From NCBI GenBank assembly GCA_047445235.1, contig JBLGEO010000053.1, positions 1 through 33,115 of the forward strand: a DNA stretch of 33,115 bases, written 5' to 3'. Source of the stretch: JBDSRX01 sp047445235. GTDB taxonomy: Bacteria > Patescibacteriota > Dojkabacteria > J137. Shown here in pieces: positions 15,134-23,026 of the stretch. The first letter of the stretch is position 1, and the number at the start of each line of letters is the position of its first letter. A model generated the notes under the pieces. It had not been told where the DNA came from. It did no database searches and saw only the letters and a list, made by a program, of their open reading frames with translations. The translations under genes were made by a program, and so were the position numbers.

Positions 15134-16201
15134 TTAGATACTTAGAAGCTTTGGGACTACTAGAAGATCGAAGTGAGAATCATTTAGAATTTTTTTAGCA
15201 AAGTTAATAAGCATATTTTTAAGCTCCAAAGTATCACTACTAAAGAAATCTGGATGGGCTAATATTAATAATCTTACTGGAAGGTATAATTGGGCATGCT
15301 TGCTTATATCTTTATCCTGAGTTAATTCTATGTATTTATTTAGCATTAGATTATAAGCCTCCAGATAACTGCCTTTTAAAGAACCATCATTTTTCAAGCC
15401 AAAATAAATAAAGTTTGCAAGCATTGAAGTTAGATCGTCAGCAGGTTCTCCCCACATTGCTCTGGCAGAATCTAACGGCCTAATAGTCAAATCTTCTTGT
15501 ACTCTTATGTTATCTGGATGCAAATCTGAGTGTATCATTGAACACCTTTTATATTCTGACCTTAAAGATTCTCTAATTCTAAAAAGATTAGTCATCATCT
15601 CTGTCTTACCCTGTGCATCTAAAAGCTTATCGTTATCCCACACATCCATAATATCCATGAAAACTTCACTACCAATATAATCTTGTGAATGTCTCCAATA
15701 GTAATGTTTAAAAATCTCATCCGAAAGCTGCATCGGTTTTATTTCGTGAATCCTAGCCATATAACTGGATATATTTTCAATTATTTCCTTTTGTTGCTTT
15801 GAAAGTGTTTCTTCCTTAGAAATTTTTGAAATAAATTCAATATAAGATTTTCCTTCTGCAAACTCCATAACCTGAAATACATTCTCAATACCATCAATTG
15901 ACACTGTTCTCACTTCTTCTCCATAACAAACAACATCTATAGAGTTAATGTGTGTTGGATGGATTTGTGAAATCTGATGTTGAAGCAATAAATAACCTAC
16001 ATTATCTGCTAAGTAGTCCCTTGATAAGCCTATACCTCTTAATTGCCTGCATACAATCTTAGTCTCAACACCTTTATTGATAAAAACTACTTTGTAACCA
16101 TCCGCAACTAATCCTGAACCTAATTTAGTAATCTCCTTAAGAGTAATATCTTTTCCATATTTATCTTCTAAATAGTGCTTTATTGCTGTTTCTAAGTCCA
16201 T
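15134..16201 (-). CDS. APH-fold small-molecule kinase (aminoglycoside/choline kinase-like)
   Basis: 355 residues. ATP-dependent phosphotransferase fold: GSGLVADGYKV (28-38) in the nucleotide-loop position, VMEFAEGKSY hinge, the Brenner motif HSDLHPDN (224-231) with catalytic Asp226 and metal-binding Asn231, and the DFG-equivalent LDSARAMWGEPADDL with Asp244. Such proteins phosphorylate aminoglycosides, choline, homoserine, sugars or other small alcohols; the substrate cannot be read from the sequence, and drug resistance should not be assumed. Its ATG shares one base with the stop of the phosphatase gene (TAATG), so kinase and phosphatase are translationally coupled and may act on related substrates. 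Confidence 0.85.
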   Translation of the reverse strand: MDLETAIKHYLEDKYGKDITLKEITKLGSGLVADGYKVVFINKGVETKIVCRQLRGIGLSRDYLADNVGYLLLQHQISQIHPTHINSIDVVCYGEEVRTVSIDGIENVFQVMEFAEGKSYIEFISKISKEETLSKQQKEIIENISSYMARIHEIKPMQLSDEIFKHYYWRHSQDYIGSEVFMDIMDVWDNDKLLDAQGKTEMMTNLFRIRESLRSEYKRCSMIHSDLHPDNIRVQEDLTIRPLDSARAMWGEPADDLTSMLANFIYFGLKNDGSLKGSYLEAYNLMLNKYIELTQDKDISKHAQLYLPVRLLILAHPDFFSSDTLELKNMLINFAKKILNDSHFDLLVVPKLLSI

Positions 16202-16884
16202 TATATTTCTTTATTTAAAGATAATTCGTTAGTACTTATAATACCTTCTTTTTCTCTTGCCTTTATAATAATATCGTCAGAATCTGGTGAAAAACTCATA
16301 ACAATTGCTTCTGAGTTACCAAGACCAAGAGCATTTGTTTGTGGAAAGTTTTCAACATCTGGATATAACGCTTTAACGTAGTTTGAACCTACTTCGAAGT
16401 GTGTGAAGGCAATCACACATACTTTCTTTCCTTTCTCTGCTCTTCTTTTTATAAAGTTTCCAATATGATATAAAAATCTGAAAGATCTTTTATTTACATT
16501 TGATCTTCCGTCCATAATTTCAGTTTTCTCTTCGAGGTTTGGATCTTGAAACCACATTTGACCATATACTTCTCCTGAATGGGAAACATTGTATTCTGTA
16601 AATTTATCTAAATCATAAATATCCACAGTTCTAATTGATCTTAATAACTTAACATTTGCATTCATACCTAGTTCCTCAAGAAAAATTTTTGCAGTACCTT
16701 GAGTTCTTGCTGTAGGAGAAGAAACAACAATAATTTCATCAAATCCTTCAAGATAGTCTTTCATTTCCCTGGCGGTTTTTCTTGTCTCCTCGATTCCTTC
16801 TTCTGTTATATCTAAGCCTTCTTGTGTATATTTTGTTTTTCCATGCCTTACTAAAAGCACGTCTGCTTGTCCAGTTGGATTCAT
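16201..16884 (-). CDS. Histidine phosphatase superfamily protein
   Basis: 227 residues. The phosphohistidine loop LLVRHGKT carries His14 between Arg13 and Gly15; the downstream VSSPTARTQGTA block holds the second conserved arginine; the second catalytic His is in VIAFTHFEVGSN. This fits the branch with phosphoglycerate-mutase-like or broad phosphatase activity. A large insert between about residues 80 and 150 (MWFQDPNLEEKTEIMDGRS) differs from minimal SixA-type proteins. First gene of a minus-strand run with the APH-fold kinase and two small unknown genes; the promoter is at 16908-16936. Confidence 0.87.
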   Translation of the reverse strand: MNPTGQADVLLVRHGKTKYTQEGLDITEEGIEETRKTAREMKDYLEGFDEIIVVSSPTARTQGTAKIFLEELGMNANVKLLRSIRTVDIYDLDKFTEYNVSHSGEVYGQMWFQDPNLEEKTEIMDGRSNVNKRSFRFLYHIGNFIKRRAEKGKKVCVIAFTHFEVGSNYVKALYPDVENFPQTNALGLGNSEAIVMSFSPDSDDIIIKAREKEGIISTNELSLNKEI

Positions 16885-16907
16885 TTAATTTCAGTAATAA
16901 ACTTTAG

Positions 16908-16936
16908 ATTTTATCAAATTTAACTACATAATTGAA
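16908..16936 (-). promoter_or_regulatory. Extended -10 promoter of the phosphatase-kinase run
   Basis: Minus strand: TTCAAT (16931-16936), a 17-bp spacer, then TGATAAAAT, i.e. TGn plus TAAAAT at 16908-16913. About 23 bases separate it from the ATG. Confidence 0.5.
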
Positions 16937-16965
16937 GCTTACTTGGAGCGTTTTACTATGTATCT

Positions 16966-17622
16966 TTAACTTTCAACAAACTTGTCTTTTTTTGAATAAG
17001 CCGTCTGAATTAATGTTTTAATCATAGACCTAGATTTTACATTAAAGGCCTGCTCAATTAATTCACTAGCTTTCACAAGGTCCAAAGAAAACTCGTCGTT
17101 AAGAATCTCAAAAATGGCAATATTTATTGAGAATGCCATCTTATACTGTGTGCTCCATAAACCCATAATCATATTTACAATCTGTTTTATTCTTGAAAAA
17201 AGCAGAGTTTTTCTTTCATCTTCAAATTGTGTTTCAATAAATATCTCCACAAGATAAGTGCATAAATGCTTAACTATCCAGCCTTTATCAACATCTTTTA
17301 TATACTTTGAGAATCTTTCGAAATCTGCAGAAGGGATAGATTTAATAAGTTCAAAAAATAGGTCACTGCAGTAAAAATCTATTATCTCATCCATAGATCT
17401 ACCTGCAGTCCACTGTAATATCTTGTTATCGATAATCATTATTGCTGCATCTACATATGGATATGATGGGTATGAACGTGTTGATAGTTTTGCATATAAG
17501 TTGATTTCATCTTCATTCCAGAAACTATTTGGATCCTCTGGATTAAAGAAAATCGGCATTACAATATTCAGATTATTTGTATCAAGAATAGTACTGTCCT
17601 TCTGCCCCTGATCGGAAGCCAT
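16966..17622 (-). CDS. Hypothetical protein, soluble helical
   Basis: 218 residues, no family recognised. No signal peptide. The N-terminal 50 residues are polar with NPEDPNSFWNEDEINLYAKL; the remainder is helical with conserved-looking aromatics (IIDNKILQWTAGRS, MIMGLWSTQYKMAF). No nucleotide-binding or metal motif was found. The gene stands alone: about 80 bases to the phosphatase start, and upstream a terminator hairpin at 17681-17706 separates it from the secreted protein, so it needs its own promoter; a TAATATAT stretch near 17640 on the minus strand is a candidate. Confidence 0.65.
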   Translation of the reverse strand: MASDQGQKDSTILDTNNLNIVMPIFFNPEDPNSFWNEDEINLYAKLSTRSYPSYPYVDAAIMIIDNKILQWTAGRSMDEIIDFYCSDLFFELIKSIPSADFERFSKYIKDVDKGWIVKHLCTYLVEIFIETQFEDERKTLLFSRIKQIVNMIMGLWSTQYKMAFSINIAIFEILNDEFSLDLVKASELIEQAFNVKSRSMIKTLIQTAYSKKDKFVES

Positions 17623-17680
17623 ATTTTCTAATTTTAGATATATTACAGGATAATACCGAATTTACTAATTAAATACAAAA

Positions 17681-17706
17681 AAGAGCCCAGTTTTACCTGG
17701 GCTCTT
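17681..17706 (-). terminator. Intrinsic terminator of the secreted-protein gene
   Basis: AAGAGCCCAG (17681-17690), a 6-base loop, CTGGGCTCTT (17697-17706): a perfect 10-pair stem. On the minus strand it follows the stop at 17722 and runs into TTTTTTG. Strong intrinsic terminator. Confidence 0.9.
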
Positions 17707-17721
17707 AAATTATTCTTAATT

Positions 17722-19773
17722 CTAGTTTGGCGCATGTACTGTTCCTTTACCATTATCGTAGGTTTTATTAACAACAGTTGGGTCAATATTAGAGTTAAAC
17801 TTCTTAGAATAACTTACAATACCTGTACTAATAAACTGTTTAATATAACCAGTCTTTTGAGTTGTACCAGCATCTTTTCCAAAAGGATCAGCATAATATG
17901 TTGTGCTCGATGTTTGATTTGATATTGTTGGAGGGAAAAAGTAATTACCTCTGTTAGTATCGTTGAATGGAGACTTTGGATTATCCCATGTAATTCCTTT
18001 CGTGTTTCCATAATCAGTTGCACCATCACAAGATCCACCTCTCATTTTATCTCCGTTTGCTTCTGTCTCGTAACAAAGATCCATAAAGTATCCAACGTTA
18101 TTTGGCTTTCCTGGGTCGTAGAATCTAGCGGCATTTTCTACATCAAATAGTAAGTTCACACCGGATACTAAAGAATTTCCATTTGAACTTGTTAGACTCA
18201 ATACTACAGGCCAAGCTTCGTATGCATTAGCAGACCATTTTTTCTCTGGAACTAAGAATACTTGGTTAATACAATCTCTAGTTTGAATTTGTCTATTTCC
18301 ATTCCCATCGGAAACTCCAGGATAAGCTGCGTTGGAATATGATAACCCTGTTTGAATTTTTGTTAAATTTCTAACTCCATTAATATCGCACAAACCTGTA
18401 AACTCTCCTGCTTTTCCAAACTGCCCCATTTGAGCAATTATTGTTTTTGCACCATCACTACAGTTTGCTGCATAAATAACTTCATGTAAGTTATTTTGGA
18501 ATGCATCTTTAGTAGAAGTTCCCTGGTGTCCCTTTAATAAATACTGACAAGTAACATTAGTTGTGATTTGACCTTTACTGCTTGGAAGTTTAATTGGTAA
18601 TGTTGCAATAGAAACTTTATGACCCACATGATCCTCGTGTCTCATTACACTCTGCCCTTGAGATACATAATAAGCATCTGTTTGTTCGTTTACATATCCA
18701 AAAGGTAAACCAGCTACTGCTTGTTCTTCTGGATCCATTTTTCCATTTTTATTTGCATCAAAGTAGAATTCTTCTTGTATATCTTTAAATAGCGGTGACT
18801 TACTTGGATCATCTCCATGTTCATGACCAAAAGAACATTCTTTTCCTGTTGCAGGGTTAACAACCACTGGCGGATGCCAGGTAGGATAAACCTTACCATC
18901 TGGTCCTATCACTGAGTATGTGTCATGTAAATCCTTAGGGCAAGTATCATACTGAGTTGGAGTCCAAATACCAAATGCTGCAGATTTAGGTGCTGTTGCT
19001 TTATCCAACAAACCTGTGCCAGACGTTGGTGGTGGGACTGGATTTGGAACCGGATTTGGGACTGGTGTAGGCGTTGGCGTTGGATTAACTGGTGGAGGCG
19101 TTGGCGTAGTACTCCCATCAGTATAACTTATTGTTAGTTTCGGTTTTGTTGTGTCATTTGTTAAATCTGTCTCAAAAAATTTTCTTGAATACTGAGATGT
19201 TGAAGTGTTTTTTATCACAACAGTAAAATACTTTGCAGTTGGATTTAAGGTTAAAACTTCTTGTAGTGCTTTAGTAACATCAATATCATTATATGTACCT
19301 GCAGACCATTTTATATCGTTTGCATAAACTATCTTATTTACTGATAACTTTCTTGCTGATACTCTGTCTGTATTACTAAATGTATTAGAGTTTGATGAAT
19401 TTTCTACATACGCCTCTGTTGAAAGGCCTATCCATTGGACATCTTTTGTATAGATAGATAAGACTGCTTTGGTTGCAGTTGTTAATTGCTGTGTTACTGC
19501 GAATCTGATGCCGAACCATGAATTTGTAGATTCTCCAGAACCTATGAAAGCTTTTTTGGATCCAAAACTCACAACATTTCCGTCTTCATTTGTTATATCT
19601 GTGTTTGCCGAGGGATAGAACGTTACCTTACTATCTAACGATGCAGCCGCTGCATCTGAGATTTGCAAATTCTTCTTGTTTAGAACAATAAGAATTGCCA
19701 CGATTGCTCCGGATAGAACTAGAGCAGTTATTACTATCCTCTTTATACCAATTCTCTGCACGAAATTACTCAT
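17722..19773 (-). CDS. Secreted/anchored two-domain protein: DNRLRE/CBM96-like plus His-rich domain
   Basis: 683 residues. N-terminal signal anchor at about 14-33. Residues about 45-218 resemble DNRLRE/CBM96 beta-sandwich modules (FYPSANTDI, FGIRFAV, AVLSIYTKDVQW, W-GTYNDIDVT, PKLTISY at the end). A Pro/Thr linker (about 219-255) follows. The C-terminal domain (about 260-683) has a cluster of potential metal ligands, TWHPP, ECSFGHEHGDDP and MRHEDHVGHK, a calcium-loop-like DANKNGKMDPEE, and many cysteines that could pair outside the cell. I recognise no catalytic family for it. It has a near-consensus promoter and a strong terminator, so it is a single-gene, probably well-expressed unit. Likely role: envelope or extracellular binding; enzymatic activity is possible but unproven. 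Confidence 0.82.
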   Translation of the reverse strand: MSNFVQRIGIKRIVITALVLSGAIVAILIVLNKKNLQISDAAAASLDSKVTFYPSANTDITNEDGNVVSFGSKKAFIGSGESTNSWFGIRFAVTQQLTTATKAVLSIYTKDVQWIGLSTEAYVENSSNSNTFSNTDRVSARKLSVNKIVYANDIKWSAGTYNDIDVTKALQEVLTLNPTAKYFTVVIKNTSTSQYSRKFFETDLTNDTTKPKLTISYTDGSTTPTPPPVNPTPTPTPVPNPVPNPVPPPTSGTGLLDKATAPKSAAFGIWTPTQYDTCPKDLHDTYSVIGPDGKVYPTWHPPVVVNPATGKECSFGHEHGDDPSKSPLFKDIQEEFYFDANKNGKMDPEEQAVAGLPFGYVNEQTDAYYVSQGQSVMRHEDHVGHKVSIATLPIKLPSSKGQITTNVTCQYLLKGHQGTSTKDAFQNNLHEVIYAANCSDGAKTIIAQMGQFGKAGEFTGLCDINGVRNLTKIQTGLSYSNAAYPGVSDGNGNRQIQTRDCINQVFLVPEKKWSANAYEAWPVVLSLTSSNGNSLVSGVNLLFDVENAARFYDPGKPNNVGYFMDLCYETEANGDKMRGGSCDGATDYGNTKGITWDNPKSPFNDTNRGNYFFPPTISNQTSSTTYYADPFGKDAGTTQKTGYIKQFISTGIVSYSKKFNSNIDPTVVNKTYDNGKGTVHAPN

Positions 19774-19808
19774 GTGTTACAGGATAAAAAATAAAGGGGT
19801 ACAAATAT

Positions 19809-19837
19809 GTTATAGGCTTATTAGGTTACTTTGTCAA
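19809..19837 (-). promoter_or_regulatory. Near-consensus sigma-70 promoter of the secreted protein
   Basis: Minus strand TTGACA (19832-19837), a 17-bp spacer, TATAAC (19809-19814). Predicted leader about 30 bases; the best -35/-10 match in the window. Confidence 0.75.
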
Positions 19838-19853
19838 ACTTTTTCCAAAGAAA

Positions 19854-19876
19854 ACGGGGCAATCTCCTTGCCCCGT
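19854..19876 (-). terminator. Intrinsic terminator after trxB
   Basis: ACGGGGCAA (19854-19862), loop TCTCC, TTGCCCCGT (19868-19876): a 9-pair stem. On the minus strand it follows the trxB stop and leads into TTTTCTTT. Confidence 0.85.
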
Positions 19877-19914
19877 AATAGCATTCCATTATACTTTATG
19901 ATTATATAGTAAAA

Positions 19915-20850
19915 CTAGAATTTATCTGTTCCACTAAGCCATCTTTCTGCAACTATAGCTGCCTTGCATCCAGCACCTGCAGCAGTAACTGCTTGTCTAT
20001 AGTAATGATCTTCAACATCTCCAGCTAAAAATACACCATCAATACTTGTATAAACTCCGTCAGGAGAAATTAAGTATTCTTCTTCGTTCACTTCTAGCTG
20101 CTTAGCTAAGAATTTAGTTAGTGGAATGTGACCTATAGCTAGAAATAATCCCTCTACTTTTAATTCAGATTCTTTATTATCTTTATTGTTAAAAAGTTTA
20201 AGACCCGATACTGCGTTGTCACCTAAAACTTCTTTAATTTCAGTATTATAAATAACTTCGATCTTTGGGTTAGCCAATACTTTCTCCTGCATTATTTTAC
20301 TTGCTCTAAAAGTATCTCTTCTGTGTATTAAATGTACTTTAGAAGCAAATCTTGTTAAGAAAGTCGCTTCTTCCATTGCAGTGTCTCCACCACCAACTAC
20401 AGCTATTTCCATATTTCGATAAAAAGCTCCGTCGCAAGTTGCACAAGAAGAAACTCCTTTTGTCCATAACCTATCTTCTCCAGGAACATTAAGCATTTTT
20501 GGTGTTGCGCCAGTAGCAATAATTACAACTTTTGAAGAGTAAAATTTATCTGCCACATGTACTTTCTTAATTTCTCCTGTTAATTCAACTTTTGTAACAT
20601 CTTCAAATTTAACTTCAGATACAAATCTCTTTGCTTGTTCAAGCATTTTATTCATCAATTCTGGTCCTTGAACTCCGTCTGGAAAGCCAGGATAATTTTC
20701 TACTAATGTTGTTGTCATTAATTGACCTCCCCAGACTGTTCCAGCTAAAACTAGAACATTAAGTTTAGAACGGCCTGCGTATAAAGCAGCAGTAAGTCCT
20801 GCTGGACCTGACCCTATTATTATTACATCGTATACTTGATTATTATCCAT
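19915..20850 (-). CDS. trxB: Thioredoxin reductase TrxB
   Basis: 311 residues, standard size for the low-molecular-weight enzyme. FAD/NADPH-dependent reduction of thioredoxin in the cytoplasm. FAD motif GSGPAGL (13-19), redox centre CATC (Cys136, Cys139) in SSCATCDGAF, NADPH motif GGGDTAMEEA, HRRDTFRAS for the NADPH 2'-phosphate, and a C-terminal GVFLAGDVEDHYYRQAVTAA block binding FAD. All key residues are present. The gene follows the thioredoxin gene by 3 bases on the same strand, so electron donor and acceptor are co-expressed. Confidence 0.97.
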   Translation of the reverse strand: MDNNQVYDVIIIGSGPAGLTAALYAGRSKLNVLVLAGTVWGGQLMTTTLVENYPGFPDGVQGPELMNKMLEQAKRFVSEVKFEDVTKVELTGEIKKVHVADKFYSSKVVIIATGATPKMLNVPGEDRLWTKGVSSCATCDGAFYRNMEIAVVGGGDTAMEEATFLTRFASKVHLIHRRDTFRASKIMQEKVLANPKIEVIYNTEIKEVLGDNAVSGLKLFNNKDNKESELKVEGLFLAIGHIPLTKFLAKQLEVNEEEYLISPDGVYTSIDGVFLAGDVEDHYYRQAVTAAGAGCKAAIVAERWLSGTDKF

Positions 20851-20853
20851 ATA

Positions 20854-21291
20854 TTAAGCAGCCATTGGCATTGGTACTGAAGCTCCAGCTGTTCCAAATG
20901 CATAAGTATTTATAAAATCTTTCATCATAGGTTCTCCTAGTGCACCAGCCTGTTGTACTTTTACTGTTGCATCTTTAAACACCATTAATGTTGGAATACT
21001 TCTAATTCCATATTTCTGAATAATTTCAGGATTTACATCTGCATCTAATTTTACAAACTTAACTTTTCCAGCAAAGTCTTGAGTTGCAAATTTCTCAACA
21101 ATAGGAGCAATTGCCTTACAAGGTTCACACCATTCTGCATGAACATCCAAAAATACTGGCATAGTTTTTGATGCCTCCATTACTTCTTTTTCAAAAGTTG
21201 CATCTGTTACTTCTATTGGTTTTGCTCCAGCTGCTGGTGTAGCATTATCTTGAGTGATATTACTTACTGGTGTTACTGATGTGTCGTTCAT
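20854..21291 (-). CDS. trxA: Thioredoxin with N-terminal extension, WCEPC active site
   Basis: 145 residues: a polar Thr/Asn/Ala-rich extension of about 28 residues, then a thioredoxin fold. The active site is AEWCEPCKA (Trp54, Cys55, Cys58); canonical thioredoxins have WCGPC, so Glu56 replaces Gly and may shift the redox potential. The cis-proline loop RSIPTLMVF and the KLDAD strand are present. No signal peptide, so cytoplasmic. A short Gly/Ala/Pro/Met tail follows the fold. First gene of the trxA-trxB operon, with its promoter at 21320-21349. The partner reductase next door makes a thioredoxin role more likely than another member of the fold. Confidence 0.93.
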   Translation of the reverse strand: MNDTSVTPVSNITQDNATPAAGAKPIEVTDATFEKEVMEASKTMPVFLDVHAEWCEPCKAIAPIVEKFATQDFAGKVKFVKLDADVNPEIIQKYGIRSIPTLMVFKDATVKVQQAGALGEPMMKDFINTYAFGTAGASVPMPMAA

Positions 21292-21319
21292 AATATTAAT
21301 TTAAAAACTAAGTGAAATA

Positions 21320-21349
21320 ATCATATCAGTGGTGTCAATATTCAGTCAA
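21320..21349 (-). promoter_or_regulatory. Promoter of the thioredoxin operon (extended -10)
   Basis: Minus strand TTGACT (21344-21349), an 18-bp spacer, TATGAT (21320-21325), preceded by TG one base upstream (TGATATGAT). Predicted leader about 20 bases. Confidence 0.65.
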
Positions 21350-21376
21350 ACTTTAACTCGAAAAGCGCGTACAGAT

Positions 21377-22156
21377 TTAATTTTTTATTCCAAAGAAACA
21401 ATCTAAATCTAAAATATCGTTTATACCTGCTGTTGGACATACACCATTCCCTCTTCTAGCAAAGAAATCGGTTGCAGGTGTTTTTACTGCTGCATCTAAT
21501 GCATCCAAAGGTTTATTGCTAACAGAAGTTATATTCCATAAGGTTACAAATCCAAAGTACGCAACACCCAATCCTAAGATTAATAAAATAGTACTGACAA
21601 TGTAATTCTTTACGTTTTTAAATTTAGGAAAAAGATCATCAACATTCTTTACTTTTCCTTCCTGAGAAGCAATTCTAAGTTGTTGTGAAATCCACCATCC
21701 AAGTCCTATCCCAAAGATTGCTCCTGTAAGAAATCTAGAAAAGTTATTACTTACATATAGAGGCATTCCAGTCACATCTCCCATTGGGTTTATATTTAAG
21801 AAGGTGAAAATTGTTTGAAGTCCACCATCTAATGCCATTGGAATTATAAAAGGAATTGTCCAGTACCATCTTAACTTTGGAAGTTTATTTAACTTTACTA
21901 ATATTGCCGTTGTAAATATTGCTAGCCAAATTCCAGTATCTCTTGCACACCAAGCAAATTGATAATCAAAAATATCTATAGATCTACTTGCAAACTGATG
22001 GCAGAAAAAACTATAAATAAAGTAAATTATTTTTGCTGGTGAAACTAAACCTAGTTTTAGAAATATTGGTGCAAGGATTGGTAACGATACTAATGTACCC
22101 ATTACAGTTAAATATACGTTATAGAAATCCGCGAAAAATAGTTTTAATCTTTTCAT
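21377..22156 (-). CDS. DUF2085 multi-pass membrane protein
   Basis: 259 residues, about six hydrophobic helices. The DUF2085 signature is clear: FFCHQFASRSIDIFDYQFAW followed by CARDTGIW, and later PMALDGGLQTIF. The conserved Cys-His and Cys-Ala-Arg residues suggest metal or redox binding near the membrane, but the family has no established function. A C-terminal outer segment contains GNGVCPTAG and LDLDCFFG, adding two cysteines. It follows the UMP kinase gene by 8 bases and is probably co-transcribed; this pairing says little about function. Confidence 0.85.
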   Translation of the reverse strand: MKRLKLFFADFYNVYLTVMGTLVSLPILAPIFLKLGLVSPAKIIYFIYSFFCHQFASRSIDIFDYQFAWCARDTGIWLAIFTTAILVKLNKLPKLRWYWTIPFIIPMALDGGLQTIFTFLNINPMGDVTGMPLYVSNNFSRFLTGAIFGIGLGWWISQQLRIASQEGKVKNVDDLFPKFKNVKNYIVSTILLILGLGVAYFGFVTLWNITSVSNKPLDALDAAVKTPATDFFARRGNGVCPTAGINDILDLDCFFGIKN

Positions 22157-22164
22157 AAGTTTTG

Positions 22165-22863
22165 CTAAGAAATTACACTTCCCAAGAAGTCTTCACTTTT
22201 TATAGCGCTTGTTAAGTTCTCTAAATTATCTCCGGATAAGACATAAAATTCAATTTTATTTTCCATCCCTAATCTAGAAGCTAAAGGATCAACTGGATAC
22301 TTTGCACCTGGAAGATGCTCAGTTGGATTTCCTATTAAATTTAAATACTCTTGCCAATTTAATTTAGGAAGCATTACTGCATCTGCAAACTTTTTCGGAT
22401 CTTTATTATAAACACCTTCAATGTTACTAAGACTAAATACTTTTTTAACTCCAGCTCGAATAGCTAACTTTACTGTATTCCAGTCGCTTGAGTGGCCTGG
22501 TGCACCTGCAGCCGAAATAAGAACCTGTTTTGAGAATTTAATAGGCGATTCTAAATCAAAATCGTCATATTTTATAATTTCATGTTCTGAGATTTCGCCG
22601 AGAACTGCTTGAAGCATTACTGCATTCACATTTATAGATGCAACACCTACTTCGTGCTCATAATTTTTAGAAAAAGAATGATCAGCTAATAGTTTTTGAT
22701 ATTTTCTTGCAATAAAACCTCCGCCTACACATACAATAAATTTATAATTTGGAAGACCAGTAATAAAATTTCTTATCCTGTTTGCAGCATCAAAGCTGAA
22801 TATGTTGTCTTCTGAAGGGGAAAGTATTGAACCGCCAATATTTAAAACTACAATATTTGCCAT
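22165..22863 (-). CDS. pyrH: UMP kinase, archaeal-type amino-acid-kinase fold
   Basis: 232 residues. Phosphorylates UMP to UDP. Motifs of the amino-acid-kinase fold: NIGGSILSP at the N-terminus, CVGGGFIARKYQKL, the acceptor-side SAAGAPGHSSDWNTVKLAI, the LSNIEGVYNKDPKKFADA ATP-side block and the VDPLAS block. The pattern is closer to archaeal UMP kinases than to the hexameric bacterial PyrH, as is common in CPR. Other AAK kinases (e.g. carbamate kinase) are less likely because of the short length and these blocks. An extended -10 box lies upstream at 22887-22895. Confidence 0.85.
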   Translation of the reverse strand: MANIVVLNIGGSILSPSEDNIFSFDAANRIRNFITGLPNYKFIVCVGGGFIARKYQKLLADHSFSKNYEHEVGVASINVNAVMLQAVLGEISEHEIIKYDDFDLESPIKFSKQVLISAAGAPGHSSDWNTVKLAIRAGVKKVFSLSNIEGVYNKDPKKFADAVMLPKLNWQEYLNLIGNPTEHLPGAKYPVDPLASRLGMENKIEFYVLSGDNLENLTSAIKSEDFLGSVIS

Positions 22864-22886
22864 TTATATTAAAGTAAGATTTTTAA

Positions 22887-22895
22887 TTTATAGCA
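22887..22895 (-). promoter_or_regulatory. Extended -10 element of the UMP kinase operon
   Basis: Minus strand TGC followed by TATAAA (22887-22892), about 23 bases from the ATG. No good -35 hexamer seen, as expected where the TGn extension compensates. Confidence 0.45.
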
Positions 22896-22915
22896 CAAAA
22901 TACCAAGTTATTCAT

Positions 22916-22957
22916 TTGATATTTAGTATTTGTTATTTGAGATTTGATACCTGATAT
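22916..22957 (+). repeat. Degenerate 7-bp tandem repeat, six units
   Basis: Six consecutive heptamers: TTGATAT, TTAGTAT, TTGTTAT, TTGAGAT, TTGATAC, CTGATAT. Every unit keeps T at position 2, and most keep TTG..AT. The fourth unit supplies the putative -35 box of the adjacent promoter. Confidence 0.7.
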
Positions 22958-22966
22958 TGCTATAAT
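22937..22966 (+). promoter_or_regulatory. Extended -10 promoter ahead of trpS
   Basis: TTGAGA (22937-22942), an 18-bp spacer, TATAAT (22961-22966) with TGC directly before it. The expected start falls at about 22973, on an ATG that opens a 17-codon ORF. A second, weaker candidate nearer trpS is TTCAAA, 16 bp, TAAAAT (ending 23072). Confidence 0.6.
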
Positions 22967-22972
22967 ATATTC

Positions 22973-23026
22973 ATGAATTCGAGAAAATCTATAAAACAAA
23001 CATCTCTTCAATGGCTTAAAGCCTAA
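22973..23026 (+). CDS. Possible leader peptide of trpS (17 codons, one Trp)
   Basis: A short ORF reads MNSRKSIKQTSLQWLKA. Its ATG is 6 bases after a TATAAT box, so it would be translated from a leaderless mRNA. A tryptophan codon lies at 23012-23014, three codons before the stop, and the stop region GGCTTAAAGCC can fold weakly. Position upstream of a tryptophanyl-tRNA synthetase makes a Trp-sensing leader conceivable, but one Trp codon in 17 may be chance and no clear attenuator pair of stems was found. Confidence 0.2.
   Translation: MNSRKSIKQTSLQWLKA

Noticed and set aside
14878..15198. 106-codon plus-strand ORF
   Set aside because: Overlaps the coupled 74-residue minus gene and runs into the kinase gene; composition is unlike a protein and it lacks a start signal.
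15134..16201. Aminoglycoside resistance gene
   Set aside because: The fold motifs are shared by many small-molecule kinases and nothing identifies an aminoglycoside-binding region.
18714..19118. Minus-strand ORFs of 61 and 69 codons inside the secreted-protein gene
   Set aside because: Frame-shifted shadows of the Pro/Thr linker and His-rich domain codons; low-complexity Gln/Leu reads.
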